From Streptomyces hyaluromycini (lineage in GTDB: Bacteria > Actinomycetota > Actinomycetes > Streptomycetales > Streptomycetaceae): a stretch of 64,000 nt of DNA. Positions 35,897-43,553 of the stretch are shown in pieces. Below the pieces are notes generated by a model that worked only from the letters and a program-made list of their open reading frames with translations, had not been told where the DNA came from and searched no databases. Positions within the stretch are counted from its first letter, which is position 1, and every line of letters begins with the position of its first letter. A program made the translations under genes and the position numbers. The stretch lies in the NCBI RefSeq assembly GCF_002217755.1, contig NZ_BCFL01000016.1, positions 664,319 through 728,318 on the forward strand, given 5' to 3'.

Positions 35897-38800
35897 CTAT
35901 CGGCCCGGACCGACATCCTCGGCGGGCGGTTCGTCACACTCGGCTTGTCCGACGATCAGCCTTTCCAGGGCGGCCCGGTCCGGCAGGCCGTCGGGGCGTT
36001 CGACCTCGCCGGTGCGCACGTGCACGAACGCGGCCGTGACCGACTCGGGCGGCACGCCCTGCTGCTCGGCCCAGCCGATCCGGTAGATCGCCAGCTGGAG
36101 CGGGTCGGCGGCGCGGGTGCGGCTGGTCTTCCAGTCGACGATCTCGTACGTCGCCCCGTCGCCGTGGTCCGTCCGGTAGACGGCGTCGATACGGCCCCTG
36201 ACGACCCGGCCCGCGAGGGAGAGCTGGAAGGGGGCCTCGACGCGGTAGGGCGTGCGGTGCGCGTACTCGGTGCGTTCGAAGGCCTCCTTGAGGGCTTCGA
36301 GGTCGCGTTCGTCGGCGATCTCGGCGTCGCTGCCGGGCAGCTCGTCGGGCTCCAGCATGGGCAGCGTGAGCTCCTCGAAGCGTGCCTCGACCCAGGCGTG
36401 GAAGCGGGTGCCCCGGCGCGCGGCGGGCTGCGGAGGGTGTGGCATGGGGCGCGCGAGTTCCTGCGCGAGCCCGTCCGGGTCCTCGGCCAGCCGCATCAGC
36501 TGGGTCGCGGACAGCGTGGCCGGCAGGGGGACGTCGGTGACGTTCCGGCGGGCGCGCAGCAGCTCGCCGGTGAGCGCGTCGAGGTCGCGGTCCCAGGAGG
36601 CGACGGCGCGGGCTTCCTCGGGGGTGAGGGGGGTGCGCTCGGGTGCCGGTGTGCGCGGGGGCGTGCGCTCGGCGGGCATGTGCTCGGCGGGCGTGGCCTG
36701 GTGCGGGACCGTCGGGCGGTCGGTGCTCCAGGAGTCCCAGTCGGCGGCGTCCGGGTCCGCGAAGGCGTCCTCGTAGGGTTCGGGCTCGTCGTCCTCGGGC
36801 GGCGGGGGCCAGTCCGGGTCCTCGCCGGCGGCCGGGTCGTGGCCGGCGGGAGCGCCTCCGTCCGCCTCGGCGTTGAGGGCGTCCAGGTGGGCGAGCACGG
36901 TCTCGGCGGCCGCTCGGCGGCGGGCCAGGGCAGCCGCGTCCAGGGGCAGCGGCCACACCTGGTCGGCGCTCGCCGTGTGCAGGGCCGGGTTCTCCTCGTC
37001 CTCCTCCGGCTCGTCGGTCCAGGCCTCGATCTCGCCGTGTCCGCCGGCGCAGTGGTCGTAGAGGGCCTGGAGGAAGTCGGAGGGGCCGCGCGGCTTCTTC
37101 TGACTGGGGCCCCACCAGTGGCCGGAGCCGAGGAGCAGGGAGCGGGGCCGGGTGAAGGTGACGTAGCCGAGGCGGAGTTCCTCGGTGTGCTGGTGGTCCT
37201 TCATGGCCTCGTGGAAGGCCTTCATGCCCCGCGAGTCCCAGGCCTCGACGTCGGGCAGGGTGGCGGTGTCGCCGCGCAGGGCGTGCGGGAGCACCTTGGC
37301 CTGGGCGGTCCACTTCTCGCGGCCCTGGCTGCTCGGGAAGGTGCCCTTGACCAGTCCGGGGACGGCGACGACGTCCCACTCCAGGCCCTTGGACTTGTGC
37401 GCGGTGAGGACCTTGACGGTGTTCTCGCCGCCGGGCAGGGCGTTGTCGAGGCCCTTCTCGTACTGGGCGGCGGTGCGCAGGAAGCCGAGGAAGGCGAGCA
37501 GGGTCGCCTCCTGGTCGCCCGCCGCGAAGGAGGCGGCGACGTCCAGGAAGTTGGACAGGGTCTCGCGGCGGCGGGCGGCCAGCGCGTGCGGGGACGCCGA
37601 CAGCTCCACCTCCAGGCCGGTGACCGCGAGGACGCGGTGCAGGACGTCCATCAGCGGGTCGGACAGGGAGCGGCGCAGCTCGCGCAGCTCGGTGGCGAGC
37701 CGGGCGAAGCGCACGCGCGCGTCCGGCGAGAACGGCAGCCCGTCGTCCCCCTGTCCGGGCCGGTCGCCGTCGAACGGCAGCTCCAGGAACGTGTCCAGGG
37801 CGTCCGCGAGGGAAATCACCTCGGCGGGGTCGACCCCCTCGACGGCCTCGGCGAGCCTGCGGTCCGCGTCGTCGGCGTCGCCCACGCGCGCGTGGGACAC
37901 CAGCCGCCGGGCGCGGCGGCCGAGGAGGGCGAGGTCGCGCGGGCCGATGCGCCAGCGCGGGCCGGTCAGCAGCCGGACCAGGGAGGCGTTGGCGCCCGGG
38001 TCCTGGAGCACCTCGCAGACGGCGACGAGGTCGGCGACCTCGGGCAGGTGCAGCAGCCCGGAGAGACCGACCACCTCGACGGGGACGTCGCGGGCGACGA
38101 GGGCGCCCTGGATCTCCGCGAAGTCGGTCGCCGTGCGGCACAGGACCGCGATCTCGCCGGGGGCGGTGCCGGTGCGGACGAGGTGGGCGACCGAGTCGGC
38201 GATCCAGTCCATCTCCTCGGCGTGGGTGCGCAGCAGGGCGCAGCGGACCGTGCCGTCCCGCTCGGCGCCCGGAGCGGGACGGAGGGCCTCCACGCCCGCG
38301 TGCAGGGCGCGCAGCGGCTCGGCGAGGCCGTTGGCGAGGTCGAGGAGGCGGCCGCCGCTGCGGCGGTTCTCGCTGAGCGCCTGGCGGGTGGCCGGGCGCC
38401 CGTCTGCGTGCGCGAAGTGCTCGGGGAAGTCGTCCAGGTTGGCGACGGAGGCGCCGCGCCAGCCGTAGATGGCCTGGCAGGGGTCGCCGACCGCGGTCAC
38501 GGGGTGGCCGGTGCCGCCGCCGAACAGGCCCGCCAGCAGTACGCGTTGGGCGACCGAGGTGTCCTGGTACTCGTCGAGGAGTACGACCCGGAACTCGTCG
38601 CGCAGCAGCCGGCCCACTTCGGCGATGCCGGCCAGCGCCGCGGACAGCGCGATCTGGTCGCCGAAGTCGAGCAGGTCCCGCTCGCGCTTGGCGGCCCGGT
38701 AGCGCAGGACCAGCTCGGCCAGTTCCCGGCGCGCGGCGGCCGTCTCGGGGACCTTGCGCAGGTCGGCGTTGCCGAGCTTGACGCCTGCCAGGGTGTTCAG

Positions 38801-39382
38801 CAGACCGGCGTCCCAGGCCCGCAGGTCCTCGGGGCGCACCAGGTGTTCGGCGAGCTCGGAGTCGAGGGTGAGCAGGTCGCTGACCAGGTCGGCGAAGGAG
38901 CGGGTGAGGGCCGGGTAGGGGCCGGGGGCCTCGCGCAGCACGCGCGCGGCGAGCTGGTAGCGGGTGGCGTCGGCGAGCAGTCGGGAGGTCGGCTCCAGGC
39001 CGATGCGCAGGCCGTGGTCGGTCAGCAGCCGGCCGGCGAAGGCGTGGTAGGTGGAGATGACCGGCTCGCCGGGCGGGTGGTCCGGGCCGATGACATCGGG
39101 GTCGGTGACGCCGGCCCTGACGAGTGCCTTGCGGACGCGTTCGGCGAGCTCACCGGCCGCCTTGTTGGTGAAGGTCAGGCCGAGGACCTGCTCCGGGGCC
39201 ACCTGCCCGGTGCCGACGAGCCAGACCACGCGGGCCGCCATCACCGTCGTCTTGCCCGAACCGGCTCCGGCCACGATCACCTGCGGGGCGGGCGGCGCGG
39301 TGATGCAGGCCGTCTGCTCCGGGGTGAACGGGATGCCGAGGAGCTCTTTGAGCTGCTCGGGGTCGGTGATACGGGCGGGCAT
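35897..39382 (-). CDS. adnB: Helicase-nuclease subunit AdnB
   Basis: This protein of about 1161 residues has an N-terminal UvrD-like motor: Walker A VIVAGAGSGKTTV (about 35-47), VVLLDEYQDTSVAQR (about 265) and KVLTAHKSKGLEWDVVAVPG. After a Pro/Glu-rich linker comes a C-terminal RecB-type nuclease with YEIVDWKTSR near residue 1080. With AdnA it forms the heterodimeric AdnAB motor-nuclease that resects double-strand breaks in actinobacteria (Rv3201c). The ATG at 39382 lacks a ribosome-binding site; the only upstream alternative is a TTG at 39430. It follows adnA by 63 bases containing a CAATCGAT repeat. Confidence 0.93.
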   Translation of the reverse strand: MPARITDPEQLKELLGIPFTPEQTACITAPPAPQVIVAGAGSGKTTVMAARVVWLVGTGQVAPEQVLGLTFTNKAAGELAERVRKALVRAGVTDPDVIGPDHPPGEPVISTYHAFAGRLLTDHGLRIGLEPTSRLLADATRYQLAARVLREAPGPYPALTRSFADLVSDLLTLDSELAEHLVRPEDLRAWDAGLLNTLAGVKLGNADLRKVPETAAARRELAELVLRYRAAKRERDLLDFGDQIALSAALAGIAEVGRLLRDEFRVVLLDEYQDTSVAQRVLLAGLFGGGTGHPVTAVGDPCQAIYGWRGASVANLDDFPEHFAHADGRPATRQALSENRRSGGRLLDLANGLAEPLRALHAGVEALRPAPGAERDGTVRCALLRTHAEEMDWIADSVAHLVRTGTAPGEIAVLCRTATDFAEIQGALVARDVPVEVVGLSGLLHLPEVADLVAVCEVLQDPGANASLVRLLTGPRWRIGPRDLALLGRRARRLVSHARVGDADDADRRLAEAVEGVDPAEVISLADALDTFLELPFDGDRPGQGDDGLPFSPDARVRFARLATELRELRRSLSDPLMDVLHRVLAVTGLEVELSASPHALAARRRETLSNFLDVAASFAAGDQEATLLAFLGFLRTAAQYEKGLDNALPGGENTVKVLTAHKSKGLEWDVVAVPGLVKGTFPSSQGREKWTAQAKVLPHALRGDTATLPDVEAWDSRGMKAFHEAMKDHQHTEELRLGYVTFTRPRSLLLGSGHWWGPSQKKPRGPSDFLQALYDHCAGGHGEIEAWTDEPEEDEENPALHTASADQVWPLPLDAAALARRRAAAETVLAHLDALNAEADGGAPAGHDPAAGEDPDWPPPPEDDEPEPYEDAFADPDAADWDSWSTDRPTVPHQATPAEHMPAERTPPRTPAPERTPLTPEEARAVASWDRDLDALTGELLRARRNVTDVPLPATLSATQLMRLAEDPDGLAQELARPMPHPPQPAARRGTRFHAWVEARFEELTLPMLEPDELPGSDAEIADERDLEALKEAFERTEYAHRTPYRVEAPFQLSLAGRVVRGRIDAVYRTDHGDGATYEIVDWKTSRTRAADPLQLAIYRIGWAEQQGVPPESVTAAFVHVRTGEVERPDGLPDRAALERLIVGQAECDEPPAEDVGPGR

Positions 39383-39410
39383 GAGGAAAGAGGCTAGCGG
39401 CGGGCACTGA

Positions 39411-39435
39411 CAATCGATAAAACAGCGCAATCGAT
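39411..39435. repeat. CAATCGAT direct repeat between adnA and adnB
   Basis: CAATCGAT occurs at 39411-39418 and 39428-39435, offset by 17 bases, in an unusually A/T-rich gap. The core ATCGAT is self-complementary. It may mark a promoter or operator giving adnB its own control. Confidence 0.6.
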
Positions 39436-39445
39436 GACACAGCGC

Positions 39446-42400
39446 TCACTCCACCACGTGCCGCCCCTCCGGCCGCGCGCTGCACGACGCGCGGAAGGCG
39501 CAGTGGGTGCAGTGCTGGCCGGTGGTCGGTGCGAACCGTTCGTCGAGGACCTTGCCGGCTGCGGTGGCCAGCAGGTCTCCGACCCACTCCCCCTCCAGCG
39601 GCTCCTGCGCCTGCACCTTGGGCAGGGTCTCGCCGCCGTCGCGCCGGGCCGCGCCCTGTCTGAGGTGGACCAGCTCGGCGCCGCCGGGCTCGGGCCGTAC
39701 ACCGTCGAAGGCCTCGTCCACGGCGCCCTCGCGGACCGCGAGCTGGTAGACGGCGAGCTGCGGATGCCTGGCCACCTCGGCCGCGCTGGGCGCCTGTTTG
39801 CCGGTCTTGAAGTCGACGACGTACGCGCGGCCCTCGCCGTCCGCCTCCACCCGGTCCATCTGGCCGCGGATGCGCACCTCGTAGTCGCCTGCTTCGAGGG
39901 TGACGTCGAAGTCCTGCTCACTGACCACCGGGGTGCGTGCGGTGCGGTCCAGGACGTGCCACTTCAGGAAGCGTTCGAGCGCCACGCGCGCGTTGTCCTT
40001 CTCCTGCGCCGACTTCCAGGGCGCGTCGAAGGCGAGCGCGTTCCACACCGACTCCAGCCGCTCCATGAGGACGGCGAGGTCGGCGGGGGTGCGGCCGGAG
40101 GCGACCTCGTCGGCGAGGACGTGCACGACGTTGCCGAAGCCCTGGGCGGTGGTGGCGGGCGCGTCGGCCTTCACCTCGCGGCCCAGGAACCACTGCAGGC
40201 TGCAGGTGTTGGCGAGCTGATCGAGGGCGCTGCCGGAGAGCACCACGGGCTGGTCGCGGTCGCGCAGCGGCACCTTGCTCTCGGTCGGCTCGAACATGCC
40301 CCACCAGCGGTAGGGGTGGGCGGACGGCACCAGGGGGCGCCCGTCCTCGTCGGCGAGCGCGGCCAGCCGGGCCAGCCGGCGGGCGGCCGCCTCCCGCAGG
40401 GCGTCCGACGCGCGCGGGTCGACGGTGGTCGCGCGCAGCTCGGCGACCAGGGCGGCCACGGCGAGCGGACGGCGGGGCCGTCCGGTGACGTCCTGGGGTT
40501 CGACGCCCAGTTCGGCGAGGAACCGGGAGGGCTGGTCGCCGTCGTCCGCGGGGGCCTTCACGGCGGTGACGACGAGGCGTTCACACGCGCGCGTGGCGGC
40601 GACGTAGAACAGGCGGCGTTCCTCGGCGAGCAGCGCGCCCGGGGTGAGCGGCTCGGCGAGCCCGTCACGGCCGATGCGGTCGGCCTCCAGGAGCGAGCCG
40701 CGGCGGCGCAGGTCCGGCCACAGGCCCTCCTGGACGCCGGCCACGACGACCAGGCGCCACTCCAGGCCCTTGGCGCGGTGCGCGGTCATCAGGCGGACGG
40801 CGTCGGGGCGTACCGCGCGGCCGGCGAGGGTGTCGGCGGCGATGTCCTCGGCCTCGATCTCCGCCAGGAAGTTCAGCGCGCCCCGGCCGCCGCTGCGCTC
40901 CTCCGCGCGGGCGGCGGTGGCGAAAAGGGCGCACACGGCGTCCAGGTCCCGGTCGGCGTTGCGGCCGGCCGCGCCCCCGCGGCGGGCGGCACGCTCCAGG
41001 CGCGAGGGCCAGGGTGTGCCGTTCCACAGGACCCACAGCGCCTCCTCGGCCGTACCGCCGCTCGTGAGGCGCTCCCTGGCCCGGCCGAGCAGCGCGCCGA
41101 GCCGCTGCGCCCCGCGGGCGTACCCGGGGTCGTGGACGGCCAGGCGCTCGGGCTCGGCGAGCGCCCGCGCGAGCAGTTCGTCGGACGGGGGCGGGAGCGC
41201 GTTGCCGGCCGCCCGCTCCTCGTCGCGCAGGGCACGGCCGAGGCGGCGCAGGTCGGACGCGTCCATGCCGGCGAGGGGGGAGCCGAGCAGGGTGAGCGCG
41301 GTCTCGGTGTCGAGCCAGCAGGCGCCCTCTCCTGCGTCGGGCGCCGCTTCCGCCTCCGCCACCGCCCGGAGCGCCGTCAGCAGGGGCGCCACCGCCGGTT
41401 CGTGGCGCAGCGGCATGTCGTCGCCGTCGATGTCCAGGGGCACGCCGGCCGCGGTGAGGGCCCGGCGGACCGTCGGGATGGTGTGGGAGCCGGCGCGCAC
41501 CAGGACGGCCATGTCGCTCCAGCGGACGCCGTCCTCCAGGTGCGCGCGGCGCAGGATGTCGGCGATGTTGTCCAGCTCGGTGCCGGGCGTCGGGTACGTG
41601 TAGACCTCGACGCGGCCGTCGTCCCGCGCGGCGGTCAGCTCGCGGTGCGCGCGTACCTTCTCGGCGGGCAGCCGGGTCAGCGGCATCCGCTGGGTCAGCA
41701 GCCGGGTCGCGGCCAGCAGGCCGGCGCCGGAGCGGCGGGACGTGCGCAGCACTTCCACGGGGGCGGGACGGCCGTCCACGCGCGCGAAGGCCGACGGGAA
41801 GTCCAGGATGCCGTTCACGTCGGCGCCCCGGAACGTGTAGATCGACTGGTCCGGGTCGCCGAACGCGACCAGGGTGCGGCCGTGGCCGGCCAGTGAGTGC
41901 AGCAGGCGCACCTGGGCCGGGTCGGTGTCCTGGTACTCGTCGACGTACACGGCGTCGTAGCGGCCGGCGAGGTCCAGGGCGACCTCGGGACGGTGGGCGA
42001 GCAGCACCGCGCGGTGGACGAGTTCGGCGTAGTCGAGGACGCCCTGGAGGTCGAGGACGTCGAGGTACTCGGCGAGGAAGGCGGCCGCGGCCCGCCAGTC
42101 GGGGCGGCCGATACGGCGGGCGAAGGCGTCCAGGGCGGCCGGGTCCAGGCCCAGCTCGCGGCTGCGGGCGAGGACCGCGCGGACCTCGTCGGCGAAGCCC
42201 CGGGTGGTCAGACAGGCGCGCAGGTCGTCGGGCCAGCGCACATGGTTCAGCCCGAGCCGCTCCAGGTCGGGCTGGCCGGCCAGCAGGTCGCGGACGGCGA
42301 CGTCCTGCTCGGGGCCGGACAGCAGCCGCAGCGGGTCCGCGAACCGACCGCTGTCCTGGTGGGCGCGGACCAGGGCGTAGCAGTACGAGTGGAAGGTGGT

Positions 42401-42739
42401 CGCCCGCGGTGCGCGGGCGGCGCCCACCCGCAGGGCCATGCGGTCGCGCAGTTCGACGGCGGCCTTGCGGCTGAACGTCAGCACCAGGAGCCGCTCGGGG
42501 TCCGCGCCACGGGCGATCCGCGCGGCCACCGACTCCACCAGGGTGGTGGTCTTGCCGGTGCCTGGGCCCGCGAGGACGAGCAGCGGGCCGGACCCGTGGT
42601 CAACCACGGCGCGCTGTGCGGCGTCCAGACGAGGGGGATCCACATCGGCCGGCGGGGTACGGACCAGTCGGTAAGCGCCACGGTTCCCCTGCCGCACCGG
42701 GAGGTGCGGCAGGTGCCGGGTGGAGGAAGAGGAGCTCAC
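39446..42739 (-). CDS. adnA: Helicase-nuclease subunit AdnA
   Basis: This 1097-residue partner of AdnB is also a UvrD-like motor plus RecB-type nuclease. It has Walker A VLAGPGTGKTTTL (about 55-67), VYVDEYQDTDPAQV (about 270), MTAHRAKGLEWRLVVVAG and FYVAATRACERL. The nuclease carries VVDFKTGK near residue 978. Iron-sulfur cysteines are one at TCSLQWF (about 843) and three at CTHCAFRASC near the C-terminus, as in AddB-type nucleases. The GTG at 42739 is preferred to the longer frame at 42820. The M. tuberculosis equivalent is Rv3202c. Confidence 0.93.
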   Translation of the reverse strand: MSSSSSTRHLPHLPVRQGNRGAYRLVRTPPADVDPPRLDAAQRAVVDHGSGPLLVLAGPGTGKTTTLVESVAARIARGADPERLLVLTFSRKAAVELRDRMALRVGAARAPRATTFHSYCYALVRAHQDSGRFADPLRLLSGPEQDVAVRDLLAGQPDLERLGLNHVRWPDDLRACLTTRGFADEVRAVLARSRELGLDPAALDAFARRIGRPDWRAAAAFLAEYLDVLDLQGVLDYAELVHRAVLLAHRPEVALDLAGRYDAVYVDEYQDTDPAQVRLLHSLAGHGRTLVAFGDPDQSIYTFRGADVNGILDFPSAFARVDGRPAPVEVLRTSRRSGAGLLAATRLLTQRMPLTRLPAEKVRAHRELTAARDDGRVEVYTYPTPGTELDNIADILRRAHLEDGVRWSDMAVLVRAGSHTIPTVRRALTAAGVPLDIDGDDMPLRHEPAVAPLLTALRAVAEAEAAPDAGEGACWLDTETALTLLGSPLAGMDASDLRRLGRALRDEERAAGNALPPPSDELLARALAEPERLAVHDPGYARGAQRLGALLGRARERLTSGGTAEEALWVLWNGTPWPSRLERAARRGGAAGRNADRDLDAVCALFATAARAEERSGGRGALNFLAEIEAEDIAADTLAGRAVRPDAVRLMTAHRAKGLEWRLVVVAGVQEGLWPDLRRRGSLLEADRIGRDGLAEPLTPGALLAEERRLFYVAATRACERLVVTAVKAPADDGDQPSRFLAELGVEPQDVTGRPRRPLAVAALVAELRATTVDPRASDALREAAARRLARLAALADEDGRPLVPSAHPYRWWGMFEPTESKVPLRDRDQPVVLSGSALDQLANTCSLQWFLGREVKADAPATTAQGFGNVVHVLADEVASGRTPADLAVLMERLESVWNALAFDAPWKSAQEKDNARVALERFLKWHVLDRTARTPVVSEQDFDVTLEAGDYEVRIRGQMDRVEADGEGRAYVVDFKTGKQAPSAAEVARHPQLAVYQLAVREGAVDEAFDGVRPEPGGAELVHLRQGAARRDGGETLPKVQAQEPLEGEWVGDLLATAAGKVLDERFAPTTGQHCTHCAFRASCSARPEGRHVVE

Positions 42740-43005
42740 GTGGTTCGCCGGTCCTGGTGGGTGTGCTGGTCGGTTCGCGGTCGCGCGTGCGCAGGGGTGG
42801 CCGCGGGGTGAGCGGGACACGCGCAGCCGACGCTACGCCGACGAACCGGACGGAAGCAGGGCTTCCGCTTCTTCCCGTCCGCCCCGGACGGCCCTCGCGG
42901 CACGCGCGCCGCACATCTCACGAACGTACGTCATGCCACGGACGTCCCCGGTGTCCCTCGTACGGGCCACCGGTTCCCCCCGAGGGCCTCCGATGGCGGA
43001 AGCTG

Positions 43006-43392
43006 TCAGGTGTGAGCCCCCGCGTCCGCGCCGCCGTCCCACCGCGCCCGCTTCATGTCGAGCCGCGGCAGATGGCCCTCCGCGGCCCTGCTCGCCTCCT
43101 TCAGCGGGGTGCCCTCGGCGCGGTAGTGGTCCAGCGCGCTCAGCTCGTGCCCCGGGAGCAGCGCCCCGTCGGCGCGCACCACCCGCCACCACGGGACGGC
43201 ACCGCCGTAGAGGGACATCACCCGCCCCACCTGGCGCGGGCCTCCCTCCTCCAGCCACTCCGCGACGTCGCCGTACGTCATCACGCGCCCGGGCGGAATC
43301 CGCTCGGCGACCTCCAGGACCCGCTCGGCATACTCGGGCAACTCGTCCGCGTACCCCTCCCGGGTGTCTTCGGGAAGGCTCTGCTCGCTCAT
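43006..43392 (-). CDS. Alkyltransferase-like (ATL) DNA-repair protein
   Basis: This 128-residue protein has the MGMT C-terminal domain: VLEVAERIPPGRVMTYGDVA (HTH with Arg finger region), VGRVMSLYGGAVPWWRVVRA and a short C-terminus. The alkyl-accepting Cys of PCHRV is replaced by Trp (PWWRVV), which defines ATL proteins: they bind O6-alkylguanine and hand it to nucleotide excision repair instead of transferring the alkyl group. AGGA eight bases upstream favours the ATG at 43392 over 43401. Rv3204 is the mycobacterial neighbour equivalent. It lies upstream of adnA across 266 bases without a gene. Confidence 0.92.
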   Translation of the reverse strand: MSEQSLPEDTREGYADELPEYAERVLEVAERIPPGRVMTYGDVAEWLEEGGPRQVGRVMSLYGGAVPWWRVVRADGALLPGHELSALDHYRAEGTPLKEASRAAEGHLPRLDMKRARWDGGADAGAHT

Positions 43393-43553
43393 TCGCCCCA
43401 TCCTGCCGCACCTCACCGACAACCCGCGCGGTCCGCGGCAGGCCTGCGCCTCGCCCTCTCGCCGCGCTTGGGGCAGACTGTGCGCCCCCGCATCTGCACC
43501 CTGATGCCCCAGGGTGTCGGTGGAGCATGCCACCATCGTGCGGGCGGTGACTG

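Noticed and set aside
35630..39397. A 1255-codon open frame on the plus strand
   Set aside because: It is the antisense shadow of adnB and the dipeptidase; the minus strand carries clear helicase and peptidase motifs.
42740..43005. A gene between adnA and the ATL gene
   Set aside because: The frames here lack a ribosome-binding site and coding character; I see only the adnA upstream region.
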